DNA of 64,000 bases. Origin: an uncultured Lachnospiraceae bacterium (GTDB lineage Bacteria > Bacillota > Clostridia > Lachnospirales > Lachnospiraceae). Below, in pieces: positions 16,952-26,448 of the stretch. Below the pieces are notes generated by a model that had not been told where the DNA came from, ran no database searches, and saw only the letters and a list, made by a program, of their open reading frames with translations. The position numbers were made by a program, and so were the translations under genes. Position 1 is the stretch's first letter. Each line of letters begins with the position of its first letter. Location: positions 434,001-498,000 of the forward strand of contig CAMUYQ010000001.1 in assembly GCA_947165025.1 (NCBI GenBank), in the 5' to 3' direction.

Positions 16952-17878
16952 TCAGACACCGAACAGTGTCGGATTTACCCAGTAATCCGGCATCGGGATA
17001 TCAACGATCGTAAGAACGAGCAGGATGATCGTAAGGATCGCGATATATGCCAGGAGTGATTTTTCCTTGTAGAGCTTTTCAGGCTTTTGAACGGCCGAAT
17101 CCGGCTTGAAGGCAATGTACAGATAAAAGCAGAACAGCCCGAACACAAACGGCATCGCTATTATGTATTCCATCCTGTACTTGATCATGAACACACCGAT
17201 AAAGAACGTTGCGCACATCGCATAGAAGAACGACGATACGAGAAGGCTCGTTTCGGTGTAATGCGCAAAGCTCTTTCTGTAAAGTCCCGCAACGGAAGGA
17301 TCTCCTATCATGCGGTACTCCGCAAAACGCTTTGTTGCCATGAGGAATGCGCCCGCAAACCAGTACCCGATCAGTATACTTATAGGCGGCTGGAAATCCT
17401 GAGTGATGATGAACCAGCCGAGAAGAAGTCTGATCATGTTGTTGATCGACTCCGACAGGACGTCAAGATACGGAATGTCCTTCGTTCTGATTGGCTTAAC
17501 GTTATAGAGCACTCCCATGATGAGGAGCCACAGTTCCATATACATGAACAGCCTACCCACAAAGAAGGACAGTACGAGGCCGAGAACAATGAGAAGCGCG
17601 TATTCGAACAGCACCCATCCGAGCTTCATGTTCTCCGAAACGACCGGCCTGAACTTCTTGGTCGGATGGAACTTATCGAACTCGGCATCGAGCCATTCAT
17701 TGATGACGTAGTTTGCCGATGCGATAAAGCACGTTGCCATAAAGCCGAGAACAAACCTTACGATAACATCCGACGAGAACGTAAAATCAGTCAGAAGGAT
17801 CGCTATCGCAACTCCTGGAAGAATGAATGCGTTTTTGACCCAGTGATCAGGGCGCGCTATCTTGATATAGTTTTTCAT
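16952..17878 (-). CDS. UbiA-superfamily polyprenyl-phosphate phosphoribosyltransferase-like protein
   Basis: The 308-residue membrane protein has about nine helices and two Asp-rich motifs: NYVINEWLDAEFDKFHPTKK and, later, YLDVLSESINN. The first, including HPTKKFRPV, is the signature of the Rv3806c branch of UbiA rather than of quinone or heme prenyltransferases. That branch joins PRPP to decaprenyl phosphate. It is translationally coupled to rpe by a TAATG junction, which fits a demand for pentose phosphate. I infer that it makes a polyprenyl-phospho-phosphoribose; the mycobacterial epimerase pair DprE1/DprE2 is not present in the window, so the sugar may stay as ribose or be changed elsewhere. 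Confidence 0.82.
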   Translation of the reverse strand: MKNYIKIARPDHWVKNAFILPGVAIAILLTDFTFSSDVIVRFVLGFMATCFIASANYVINEWLDAEFDKFHPTKKFRPVVSENMKLGWVLFEYALLIVLGLVLSFFVGRLFMYMELWLLIMGVLYNVKPIRTKDIPYLDVLSESINNMIRLLLGWFIITQDFQPPISILIGYWFAGAFLMATKRFAEYRMIGDPSVAGLYRKSFAHYTETSLLVSSFFYAMCATFFIGVFMIKYRMEYIIAMPFVFGLFCFYLYIAFKPDSAVQKPEKLYKEKSLLAYIAILTIILLVLTIVDIPMPDYWVNPTLFGV

Positions 17879-18549
17879 TAAGCTTCTCCTTTATCGTATC
17901 GCTTGAACAACTGCGAAAAAAATTTTGCGTTATCGGTAATATCACCTTTAAATACCGAAGAGCCCATGACGATGACATTTGCTCCGGCTTCAAGAACAGT
18001 CATGATATTGTCTCTTGTGATCCCTCCGTCAACCTGGATATCGGTATCGAGTCCTTTTGATGAAAGGTCATCTCGAAGCGCCTTTATCTTATCGGTACAA
18101 AAGTCCATATACTCCTGTCCCCCGAATCCCGGCTCGACCGTCATGACAAGAAACATGTCTGCAACGCCGTACAGCGGCTCGAGCACCTGGATGTCGGTAT
18201 GAGGTTTGATCGCAACCCCGGCCTTTTTCCCGCACTCGTGAATATGCTTTACCGTTTCCTCAAGCGGAACGCAGGCCTCCTGATGCACTGTCAGTATGTC
18301 GGCTCCGGCATCTATGAACTTGTCGACATAGCGCTCGGGCGACTGAACCATCAGATGAACATCGAGAGTCTTTTTCGTGAACGCCCTTACGGACTTTAAC
18401 ACCGGTATGCCGAAAGAGATGTTCGGAACAAACATCCCGTCCATCACATCGAAATGAAAGTAATCGTTTCCCCCTGCTTCAGCCTTCTCCATCTGCTCGC
18501 CGAGGCGTGTGAAATCCGCGGCAAGAATTGAAGGTGATAAAATAACCAT
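17878..18549 (-). CDS. rpe: Ribulose-phosphate 3-epimerase
   Basis: The 223-residue TIM-barrel protein interconverts ribulose 5-phosphate and xylulose 5-phosphate. Family marks are LSPSILAADF, HFDVMDGMFVPN, DVHLMVQSPE, MTVEPGFGGQ and the final phosphate-binding stretch QVDGGITRDN with ANVIVMGSSVF. It starts 2 bases after the rsgA stop, as in many Firmicutes, and its stop overlaps the UbiA-like start. It closes the housekeeping part of the operon and opens the glycosylation part. Confidence 0.96.
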   Translation of the reverse strand: MVILSPSILAADFTRLGEQMEKAEAGGNDYFHFDVMDGMFVPNISFGIPVLKSVRAFTKKTLDVHLMVQSPERYVDKFIDAGADILTVHQEACVPLEETVKHIHECGKKAGVAIKPHTDIQVLEPLYGVADMFLVMTVEPGFGGQEYMDFCTDKIKALRDDLSSKGLDTDIQVDGGITRDNIMTVLEAGANVIVMGSSVFKGDITDNAKFFSQLFKRYDKGEA

Positions 18550-18551
18550 TA

Positions 18552-19424
18552 TCAGTATCTCCTTGATCCGGTCAGTTCGTTATAAATGTATACGTAGTTC
18601 TCATACCGCATACGGCTGATCTTATTATCGTTAACGGCATCTTTGACGCCGCAGTCAGGCTCGTGTGTATGTGAACACGGCATAAAACGACACGCCGGAC
18701 AGTCTTTGAATTCCTCATAATGATCTGCGAGATCTTCCGGTCTGAGATCGGACAGATCAAAGGATCCGAAACCGGGCGTGTCAATTATGAACGTTTTATC
18801 GTCTATCGGGATTATCTCCGAATGTCTTGTAGTATGCCTGCCCCGCTGCAGCTTTTCAGAAATATCTCCCGTTTCCATAAGGTCGGTGTCAAGCAGACAG
18901 TTGATCATGGATGATTTTCCCACCCCTGAGGGACCTGCTACCGTTGTTGTCTTACCCGACAGAGCATTCAGAAGTTCATCCGTTCCTTCATTGTCCTTTG
19001 CGCTTGTAACGAAGATATCGCATCCGCATCCGCTGTAATCGGATACGATCTGCTTCACTCTTTCTATGTCTGCAATATCCTCTTTATTAAAGCATATTAG
19101 CACAGGTATTCCCTGTGCTTTATACTGCAGGATCATTTTATCAAGTGTAACGAAGTTCGGCATCGGATCAAGAAGCGCAAATATTATGAGCGCCTGATCG
19201 ACGTTTGCGACATTGGGCCTTGTCAGTACATTTGTCCTCTCATGAACCGATACGACATTACCGACCATTTCTTCGCCGGCAACTTCATCGATATCGACGA
19301 TATCGCCGACAAGCGGCTTTGTCCTGTCATGTCTGAACACACCCTTTGCCCTGCATGTGTATATGCCGCTTACGGTATGGACATAATAGAATCCGCCGAT
19401 CCCTTTTATGATCCTTCCCGTCAT
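18552..19424 (-). CDS. rsgA: Small ribosomal subunit biogenesis GTPase RsgA
   Basis: About 290 residues. An OB-fold domain (ITGRIIKG-type start, GDIVDIDE) precedes a circularly permuted GTPase with G4 CFNKEDI, G1 GPSGVGKSSMIN and G3 DTPGF, and a C-terminal zinc site with CPACRF, CSHTHEPDC. It helps 30S subunit maturation. The ATG at 19424 (MTGRIIKG) overlaps the prkC stop as ATGA, so I prefer it to an upstream in-frame start. Confidence 0.95.
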   Translation of the reverse strand: MTGRIIKGIGGFYYVHTVSGIYTCRAKGVFRHDRTKPLVGDIVDIDEVAGEEMVGNVVSVHERTNVLTRPNVANVDQALIIFALLDPMPNFVTLDKMILQYKAQGIPVLICFNKEDIADIERVKQIVSDYSGCGCDIFVTSAKDNEGTDELLNALSGKTTTVAGPSGVGKSSMINCLLDTDLMETGDISEKLQRGRHTTRHSEIIPIDDKTFIIDTPGFGSFDLSDLRPEDLADHYEEFKDCPACRFMPCSHTHEPDCGVKDAVNDNKISRMRYENYVYIYNELTGSRRY

Positions 19425-21655
19425 TGCTGTTCTTCCGCAAATGACACGGCTGTCGGAGATGTTGTCTGCCATGAGCCTTCAGTCGTGAGGTATGTGATCG
19501 TGATCACACCGCTTGAATACTCCTCGATACCCGTCTTTGAAATATTGTACGGGAATGATTTTGTCGAATATCTTCCGAGTTCTTTGCCGTCCGGTGACAG
19601 AAGCGTGATCATAGCTTCCGAATCAGGCTGCAGATCTCCGGGCGATCCTACATCGACCGAGCATGAATATGTCTTGATCTTCTTGCCCAGACTGATCTTA
19701 AGATCGACCGTCGTTCCCTTGTCGACCATTCCTCCCGCTGCAGGAGCCTGGGAGATGACCTTTCCCTTTTCGACAGTGTCGTTCTCTTCCTCGGAAACGG
19801 TTCCGATAACGAGTCCTTCCTCTTCTATGACAACCTTTGCCTCTTCTTCTGTCTTGTTTGACAGATCGGGCATCGAAACCTGTTCTATCGTCTTGCCTGA
19901 GCTGACGACTACCGTTACATCGCTTCCCTGTGCGGCTGTTGTTGCTCCGAGCGGATTCTGTGATATGACATTGCCCTTCTCGACAGAATCACTCTCCTGA
20001 AGCTGTTTCTGCATCTTGAAGCCTTCCGACTCGAGCTTGACCTTCGCCTCGGCTTCCGTCATACCGACAACATCGGGAACGGTAGCGCCGACTATCTTGC
20101 CGCTTGATACAACAAGATTGAGCACCGTACCGCTTTCAACCTCCGTGTTAGGTTCTATATCCTGCGATACTATATAGTCCTTTTCGTATTCCGTTGACTC
20201 CTTGTACTGCGCTTTTGCTGTCAGTCCCGCCTTTGTCAGCGCATCGGATGCATCCGCAACGCTCATGCCGACAACGTTCGGAACTACGGTTGTTCCGGCG
20301 GATGTCTCGATCGTAAGCTCTTCACCTGAGTCAGGCGTGGAACTTCCCGACAGACCGCCCTTGAATATCCTTGATATGAGCCATATCGCAAGTATCGTGA
20401 TTATGATCGCAGCAGCAACGAGAAGTATCGTTACGGCCTTTTCCATCTTCGGATCTATATCATCATCAAGCTCGTCGTCATCATAATAATCGTCTTTGCG
20501 CGATTTGTATGAAGTATTCTTTGCAGAAGCTTTTTTCTTCTTGTGACGGGGCGGCTCGCTCTGAGTTCTCTGCTGCTTAGGTCTCGGTGCACTCTTGCGT
20601 TCCCTGTCTCTTATACCGAATACATCTTCAAAATCATCATCGTATGACTCTTCGGCTTCCATCTCATATCCGGAACGAGGTGCAGGCGCGTATTCCTCCT
20701 CGGCCTTGTCGTAAGCGGTTGCGGGAAGAGGCGCACTCATCGCGGTCTGCTTCCTGATCTGCTGCTTCTCATTGTCAGATATGTTCTTCGTACCGCCTTC
20801 GGATGCGGGCTCCTGAATGACAACGAACTCCTCGTCAGGATTGGTGAGCGAACGCTTGAGATCGTGTATGAGCTGTCCGACGTTTGCATATCTCCTGTCG
20901 GGATTCTTCTGGCAGCACTTTGCTATGATCTGCTCCACACTTATCGGTACATCGGGCACATACACTCTCGGGGAAGGCATCTCCTCCTGAATGTGCTTTA
21001 TGGCAACCGCAACCGTCGTCTCTCCGTCAAACGGAACGTGTCCGGTGATCATCTCAAACAGAGTGATACCTATCGAGTAGATGTCTGACTTTGCATCGGA
21101 ATATCCGCCCCGGGCCTGTTCCGGCGACGTATAATGAACGGATCCCATCGCATGCGAAGTAACGGTATTGCTCGTTGCAGCCTTTGCAATACCGAAGTCA
21201 GCCACCTTGACCTTTCCTTCCTTGGAAATGATTATATTCTGAGGTTTGATGTCACGATGGATGATGCCGTTGTTGTGAGCTGCCTCGATACCCATGGAAA
21301 CCTGGATCGCGATACTGATGGCCTCCTTGGGTGTAAGGGTGATCTTCTTCTCGATGTAGTGCTTGAGAGTGATACCCTCAACAAGCTCCATGACGAAGTA
21401 GTACATCCTTTTCTCTTCGCCGACATCATAGACATTTACGATATTGGGATGCATGAGACCTGCTGCGGCCTGTGCCTCCGCTTTGAACTTTGATACAAAA
21501 CCGGAATCCGATGAGAACTCGCTCTTTAAGACCTTTATCGCAACGAACCTGTTGAGCTTGTGACATTTGGCCTTGTATACATCGGCCATTCCACCGCTTC
21601 CGATCAGTTCCAGTATTTCATATCTGTCCCCTAAAAACGTTCCTACTTCAAGCAT
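19421..21655 (-). CDS. prkC: PASTA-domain Ser/Thr protein kinase
   Basis: The 744-residue protein has a Hanks-type kinase domain (1-275) with GSGGMADVYK, VAIKVLKSE, IHRDIKPQNI, VADFGIAKA and GSVHYTSPEQARG. A long polar, basic, Asp-rich linker leads to one membrane helix at about 400-425. Outside the cell there are three PASTA repeats (VVPNVVGMS, TVPDVVGMTEAEA, SMPDLSNKTEEEA) and a C-terminal beta domain of about 85 residues. It senses muropeptide or lipid II and controls wall growth. It follows its partner phosphatase with a TAAATG junction. Confidence 0.96.
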   Translation of the reverse strand: MLEVGTFLGDRYEILELIGSGGMADVYKAKCHKLNRFVAIKVLKSEFSSDSGFVSKFKAEAQAAAGLMHPNIVNVYDVGEEKRMYYFVMELVEGITLKHYIEKKITLTPKEAISIAIQVSMGIEAAHNNGIIHRDIKPQNIIISKEGKVKVADFGIAKAATSNTVTSHAMGSVHYTSPEQARGGYSDAKSDIYSIGITLFEMITGHVPFDGETTVAVAIKHIQEEMPSPRVYVPDVPISVEQIIAKCCQKNPDRRYANVGQLIHDLKRSLTNPDEEFVVIQEPASEGGTKNISDNEKQQIRKQTAMSAPLPATAYDKAEEEYAPAPRSGYEMEAEESYDDDFEDVFGIRDRERKSAPRPKQQRTQSEPPRHKKKKASAKNTSYKSRKDDYYDDDELDDDIDPKMEKAVTILLVAAAIIITILAIWLISRIFKGGLSGSSTPDSGEELTIETSAGTTVVPNVVGMSVADASDALTKAGLTAKAQYKESTEYEKDYIVSQDIEPNTEVESGTVLNLVVSSGKIVGATVPDVVGMTEAEAKVKLESEGFKMQKQLQESDSVEKGNVISQNPLGATTAAQGSDVTVVVSSGKTIEQVSMPDLSNKTEEEAKVVIEEEGLVIGTVSEEENDTVEKGKVISQAPAAGGMVDKGTTVDLKISLGKKIKTYSCSVDVGSPGDLQPDSEAMITLLSPDGKELGRYSTKSFPYNISKTGIEEYSSGVITITYLTTEGSWQTTSPTAVSFAEEQQ

Positions 21656-22390
21656 TTAACTCTCCTTCGACGCCTCAATGATAACAACCCCTATATTATC
21701 CTTCCCGCCGTTATGATTCGCCATTTTAACCAGATTCTCGGCGACATCGCACACATCGACTCCGCATCTTACGATACGCAGTATCTCATCATCGTCCACC
21801 ATATTGGTAAGACCGTCCGTGCACATCAGAATGATGTCCCCGGGATTGAGCTCGACCTCAAAAAAATCGATCTCGACCGAAGGAGCAGCTCCTATCGCCC
21901 TGGTTATAATGTTCTTATCCGGATGACCCTTTGCCTGGCTCTCATCGAGCGAACCCTTCCTGACAAGTTCCGCAACAAGGGAATGGTCCTTGGTCACCTG
22001 GGTAATGTTCTTATCGATCAGATACAGTCTGCTGTCGCCGACATTTGCAACATAGAGCGTATCATCGGCTACGGTCGCTGCGACAACGGTCGTGCCCATC
22101 CCCGCAAAATCCGGTTCCGTGGATGCCTTCTCGTATATTTCCATATTGGCAACGGTAATAGCCTCGCGAAGTATCTTGATCGGCGACTTGTCCTCGCACA
22201 CCTCGACCTCGCGCTCAATGGCCTTGACGGTATATGCCGATGCATAATCTCCCGCCTTATGACCGCCCATGCCGTCGGCAACTATGAACAGATTGTTGAG
22301 ATTCCCAAGCGGATGCTCACAGGAATAGACGGTATCCTGGTTAAGCTTTCTGCGCCTTCCGATATCCGTCATTGAATATGTCTTAAGCAT
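21656..22390 (-). CDS. prpC: PP2C-family protein phosphatase, partner of PrkC
   Basis: The 244-residue protein has the PPM metal-binding motifs RRKLNQDTVY, FIVADGMGGHKAGD, GDSRLYLI, VTKDHS, MCTDGL and GGKDNIGVVI. It dephosphorylates the kinase and its targets. It overlaps the rlmN stop by 8 bases and lies directly before prkC, the usual Firmicutes order. Confidence 0.95.
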   Translation of the reverse strand: MLKTYSMTDIGRRRKLNQDTVYSCEHPLGNLNNLFIVADGMGGHKAGDYASAYTVKAIEREVEVCEDKSPIKILREAITVANMEIYEKASTEPDFAGMGTTVVAATVADDTLYVANVGDSRLYLIDKNITQVTKDHSLVAELVRKGSLDESQAKGHPDKNIITRAIGAAPSVEIDFFEVELNPGDIILMCTDGLTNMVDDDEILRIVRCGVDVCDVAENLVKMANHNGGKDNIGVVIIEASKES

Positions 22391-23441
22391 TTGCTTCTCC
22401 TAAACTGCCTTCTTTTAGAAAATCACGACGCAACTGACCACAGGCCCCGTTGATATCGCGCCCCATTTCCCTTCTTATAGTAACATTTATATGGTTTTTT
22501 TCAAGTTTATTTTTCAGCGCGACCGCGTCTTTTCGGGCTGTCGGGGCGAAGCTGCGTTCCTTTATCGGATTGACAGGAATGAGGTTTACGTGGGCTTCGA
22601 GACGGCGTGCTATCTTTGACAGCTCATCAGCATCCGCCTCTGTATCGTTAAAGCCCGAAATAAGGCTGTATTCCAGCGTTATACGGCGTCCTGTCGTGTC
22701 AAAATAGTATCTGCAGGCATCAAGCACCTCATCAAGCGGATATCTGTTCGCCACAGGCATGATCTGTTTTCTCTTTTCGTCGGTCACTGCATGCAGCGAA
22801 AGTGCCAGCGTCAGTGCGTATTTCCTGTCGGCAAGTTCCTTTATCTTAGGCACTATCCCGCATGTTGACGCGGTTATGTTCCTTCCGCCGAGATCATTTC
22901 CGCGCTTATCTGTTATGATATCTACAAAGTCAGTGAAAGCTTCGAAATTATCGAGCGGCTCCCCGCTTCCCATGACAACGACATGGCTGACGCGCTCGTT
23001 TATGTCGGATTCGACCGAATATACCTGTGATACCATCTCTCCGGCAGACAGTCCCCTTACAAGACCGTCGATCGTTGATGCGCAGAAAGCACATCCCATC
23101 CTGCATCCGACCTGCGAGCTGATACATACGGTATTACCGAAATCGTACTTAAGAAGGACCGTTTCGATGATATTACCGTCATGAAGCCTGTGTACGTATT
23201 TGCGCGTTGCGTCCGACGATACAAGCACCTTTACGGGCTCTGTGACATGTATCACATGCTCCTCTTCAAGCCTGTCCCTTAGAGACTGCGACAGATTGCT
23301 CATGGCCCCGATATCGGTCACTTTCTTCTTGTGAAGCCAGTCAAATACCTGACCCGCGCGGAATGGCTTTTCGCCAAGATCCTTAAAGAGAACGACCAGC
23401 GCGTCATATGTATATGATCGTAAATCTTTCTTTTCCATCAT
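22383..23441 (-). CDS. rlmN: 23S rRNA (adenine2503-C2)/tRNA methyltransferase RlmN
   Basis: The 352-residue radical SAM enzyme shows the cluster motif GCRMGCAFCAST, GMGEPLDN-like GSGEPLDN, LSLHAVTDEKR and the C-terminal REMGRDINGACGQLR with the methyl-carrier Cys. It methylates A2503 of 23S rRNA and A37 of some tRNAs. The start is an ATGATG overlapping the rsmB stop. Confidence 0.97.
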   Translation of the reverse strand: MMEKKDLRSYTYDALVVLFKDLGEKPFRAGQVFDWLHKKKVTDIGAMSNLSQSLRDRLEEEHVIHVTEPVKVLVSSDATRKYVHRLHDGNIIETVLLKYDFGNTVCISSQVGCRMGCAFCASTIDGLVRGLSAGEMVSQVYSVESDINERVSHVVVMGSGEPLDNFEAFTDFVDIITDKRGNDLGGRNITASTCGIVPKIKELADRKYALTLALSLHAVTDEKRKQIMPVANRYPLDEVLDACRYYFDTTGRRITLEYSLISGFNDTEADADELSKIARRLEAHVNLIPVNPIKERSFAPTARKDAVALKNKLEKNHINVTIRREMGRDINGACGQLRRDFLKEGSLGEANA

Positions 23442-24757
23442 CTTTTATGCTTCGAGATAAAGAATCCGTCCGTAAGAGAGTCCTTTCCGTAAAGCTGGAG
23501 ATATCCGTCCTTTGCGGTCACATCCTTAAGTTCATCCGGAATATCATCGTAAAAATCAATGCCCGTAAGTTTTAACTCATCCGTGAGGAATCTGAAGTTT
23601 CCGGCATTCTCCTCTGCGGTACACGTGCAGGTTGTAAACAAAAGGATCCCCCCGCGCTTTACATAGCGGGCTGCATTTTTCAGAATGCTTTTCTGAAGCG
23701 CGGCAAGAGACTTCACCGAATCCGGTGTGACATTATATCTTATATCGTTTTTGCGCCCCATAACACCAAGGCCCGAGCACGGAACATCCGCGATGACAAC
23801 ATCAAACTTTTCTTCCCACTCTTCATTGAACACGGAGGCATCGTTAAGTCCGGTCTCGATGTTCATAAAGCCGCATCGTTCAATGTTTTCCCTTATCTTT
23901 TCGAGTTTGGCGTCTGATACATCGCATGAGATGACATGCCCCTGTCGGGCAAGATCGGCTGCATGAAGTGATTTTCCGCCCGGGGCGGCGCAAAGATCAA
24001 GTATCTTATCGGTGCTCTTTATCCCCGAAATATGAAGAGCCAGGACGGAGCTTAGATCCTGTATGCAAATACGCCCGTCCTTAAGGGCGTCTATATCCGT
24101 TAAACTGTCATAATCCGAAAGGATAACTGCTTCCGGGATGATATCCGAGGGCGTGATGCGCTTATCGGCGGCAACCTCATTAACGGTCGTCTTTGTCAGA
24201 TTGACCCTTGCAGTGACAGGACGAACACTGACAGAAAGAGCAAGGAGCGCTGTCGCGTTCTCCTCAGTCTGCTCATCCAGAAGCTTTTTAACTATCCATT
24301 CGGGAGTCGAATACTTAACGGAAAAGTGTCTTATCCTATCGGTATTTATGTCAGGCCATTCAACAGTATCCCTGTTCTTTGCGATATTTCTAAGGACACC
24401 ATTCACGAATCCGGAAAGCGTTGAAAATCCGGCCTTTCGTGCAAGCTTCACGCTCTCATTTACGGCCGCGTGATCCGCCACCTTTTCCATGAACAAAAGC
24501 TGGTACGTTCCCATCCTTATGATGGTCCGTATCTGTTTTTTCATTTTTGATGATGGCACTTTGCTCCTGAGGTCGATCACATAGTCAAGTGTGATGCGGC
24601 GCTCCGTTACGCCTTCTATGAGACGTTTTAAAAAGCTCTTGTCTATGGCCGGAAGATAGGAATACTTCTCAAGGACATCTTTGGAAAGACTGTTTAAATG
24701 ATCCTTTTCTTCGGCAAGAAGAAGTGCCTCATAGGCGATCCGCCTTATATCAGTCAC
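23438..24757 (-). CDS. rsmB: 16S rRNA (cytosine967-C5)-methyltransferase RsmB
   Basis: An N-terminal NusB-like domain (about 1-140) is followed by a SAM-dependent methyltransferase with DLCAAPGGKSLHAA, the motif IV Cys in DVPCSGLGVMGRKN and the motif VI Cys in TTCTCTAEEN. I place the start at a GTG at 24757 (VTDIRRIAYEALL), which overlaps the metallopeptidase stop by 8 bases. The open frame upstream of it lies inside the preceding gene. About 439 residues, the normal family length. Confidence 0.93.
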   Translation of the reverse strand: MTDIRRIAYEALLLAEEKDHLNSLSKDVLEKYSYLPAIDKSFLKRLIEGVTERRITLDYVIDLRSKVPSSKMKKQIRTIIRMGTYQLLFMEKVADHAAVNESVKLARKAGFSTLSGFVNGVLRNIAKNRDTVEWPDINTDRIRHFSVKYSTPEWIVKKLLDEQTEENATALLALSVSVRPVTARVNLTKTTVNEVAADKRITPSDIIPEAVILSDYDSLTDIDALKDGRICIQDLSSVLALHISGIKSTDKILDLCAAPGGKSLHAADLARQGHVISCDVSDAKLEKIRENIERCGFMNIETGLNDASVFNEEWEEKFDVVIADVPCSGLGVMGRKNDIRYNVTPDSVKSLAALQKSILKNAARYVKRGGILLFTTCTCTAEENAGNFRFLTDELKLTGIDFYDDIPDELKDVTAKDGYLQLYGKDSLTDGFFISKHKR

Positions 24758-25487
24758 GGCTTCTTCTGCCTCCCTGTGCGATAAGGATGATACGAATGAG
24801 TGACAGTATCGATGCCGCTGCTGATGCGACATAGGTCATTGCTGCGCTTTTGAGCACTTTCTGAGCGCCCTTCATCTCATCTTCCTGTAAAATTCCCATG
24901 CCAGGCAGAGTTTCAAGTGCCCTTCTTGATGCATCAAATTCAACGGGAAGAGTCACCAGCTGAAACAGTACGCCAAAAGCAAAAAGCACGACTCCTGCAA
25001 AAATGAGCGGCCTGAAATAGCTGATGATGATACCTGCTATCACGATCCACAGCCCGAACTTTGATCCGAAGTTTGCGACCGGAAGTATCGAAGAACGTAC
25101 CTTAAGCGGAAAATACTGCTCGTCATGCTGCATCGCATGCCCGCACTCATGTGCCGCTACGCTTATAGCCGCAACGCTCGTGCTGTCATAAACATCCTCC
25201 GACAGATTGACGATCTTTGTTGAAGGATTGAAATTATCCGTAAGACTTCCCGCCACTCTTCTGACGGTTACGTCATATATCCCGTTTTTCTGAAGTATCG
25301 CCCGCGCGACCTCGGCGCCCGTCATTTGGGACCTGCTCGCAACCTTTGCATACTTGTTGAAGGTGCCTTTGACGACACCCGAAGTGATAAGGCACAGCAC
25401 AGCCCCGAGTATCACGAGCAGATAACTCGCATCATAATAGATCGAGGACATTCCCGCACTCATTCCAAAATTAAATCCGCCAAACAT
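24750..25487 (-). CDS. Membrane zinc metallopeptidase, YugP-like (DUF2 family neutral zinc peptidase)
   Basis: The start at 25487 (MFGGFNFGMSAGM) leaves 245 residues with an N-terminal helix, the zinc motif HECGHAMQH in AAHECGHAM, and three further helices including a Pro-rich hydrophobic pair before VEFDASRRAL. This Pfam family (peptidase_M_neutral, YugP) accompanies fmt and def in many clostridia. Its substrate is not known. It overlaps rsmB by 8 bases. Confidence 0.9.
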   Translation of the reverse strand: MFGGFNFGMSAGMSSIYYDASYLLVILGAVLCLITSGVVKGTFNKYAKVASRSQMTGAEVARAILQKNGIYDVTVRRVAGSLTDNFNPSTKIVNLSEDVYDSTSVAAISVAAHECGHAMQHDEQYFPLKVRSSILPVANFGSKFGLWIVIAGIIISYFRPLIFAGVVLFAFGVLFQLVTLPVEFDASRRALETLPGMGILQEDEMKGAQKVLKSAAMTYVASAAASILSLIRIILIAQGGRRSRD

Positions 25488-25512
25488 GATCTGCCACCTT
25501 CCTTTCAGGTCT

Positions 25513-26448
25513 TTATCTTCCGAATATCTCTCCGCATGCGACTTTTCTTCCGAGCATCCAGTCATGAACGCTCATCGCCTTTTTTCCTTCAGGCAGGATA
25601 TCTGTAATCACAAGACATCCGCTGCCGCACGCAACCGTGATATCATCTTTGTTAACGCTGCAGATTTCACCGGGCCTCTTATCCGAGCTTTCATCACTTA
25701 CCATGCAATGAAGTATCTTTATCATCTTACCGTCAAGATACGTGTATCCGCCAGGCCACGGCGTGAACGCCCGTATCGTTCTCTCTATCTCTTCGGCGCT
25801 CTTCGAAAAATCAATGAGCCCCATTTCTTTTTTCAGGATCTTTGCGTATGTCGCCCTGCTCTCATCCTGGGGAGTATATTCTGCCTCGCCCTTTTCTATC
25901 ATATCGAGAGTCTTTACGATCAGATCCTCTGATGCGATCATCAGTCTGTCAAACAGCGATTCGCCGGTCTCATCATCCGAGATCGCAACCTCGACGTTTG
26001 AGATGATATCGCCTGTATCAACGCCCTCGTTCATCTGCTGTATCGTAACTCCGGTAACTTTTTTCCCGTCTGCTATCGCCCACTGGATCGGAGCGGCGCC
26101 GCGGTACTCGGGAAGGAGTGACGCATGAACGTTTATGCATCCGTACCTCGGTATATCAAGTATTTCCTTTGACAGTATCTGCCCGAAAGCTGCAACAACA
26201 AAAATGTCGGCATCGATCTTACGGAGTTTCTCAACCTCTTCTTCCTGTTTGATCTTTGCCGGCTGGATAACGCTTATCCCATGATTTTCAGCGTACTCTT
26301 TGACAGGGCAGGCAACAAGTGCCTTGCTCCTTCCCTTCGGCCTGTCCGGCTGTGTTATTACGCATACAACTTCATGATGACTCTTTTCACATATCGATGA
26401 GAGGATCCCGGCTGCAAAATCCGGGGTTCCCATAAACAGAACCTTCAT
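25513..26448 (-). CDS. fmt: Methionyl-tRNA formyltransferase
   Basis: The 311-residue protein has VLFMGTPDFAA at the start, the formyl-THF binding and catalytic stretch NVHASLLPEYRGAAPIQWAI and GVTIQQMNEGVDTGDI, and a C-terminal OB-like tRNA-binding domain. It formylates Met-tRNAfMet using 10-formyl-THF. A TAATG junction couples it to def, its functional partner. Confidence 0.97.
   Translation of the reverse strand: MKVLFMGTPDFAAGILSSICEKSHHEVVCVITQPDRPKGRSKALVACPVKEYAENHGISVIQPAKIKQEEEVEKLRKIDADIFVVAAFGQILSKEILDIPRYGCINVHASLLPEYRGAAPIQWAIADGKKVTGVTIQQMNEGVDTGDIISNVEVAISDDETGESLFDRLMIASEDLIVKTLDMIEKGEAEYTPQDESRATYAKILKKEMGLIDFSKSAEEIERTIRAFTPWPGGYTYLDGKMIKILHCMVSDESSDKRPGEICSVNKDDITVACGSGCLVITDILPEGKKAMSVHDWMLGRKVACGEIFGR

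Noticed and set aside
17087-17881. A 264-codon highly charged open frame on the plus strand
   Set aside because: Antisense to the UbiA-like gene; the charge pattern is the complement of hydrophobic codons.
22685-22705. A second copy of the GTGTCAAAATA element end
   Set aside because: The match is only about 11 bases, lies inside rlmN and has no inverted partner.
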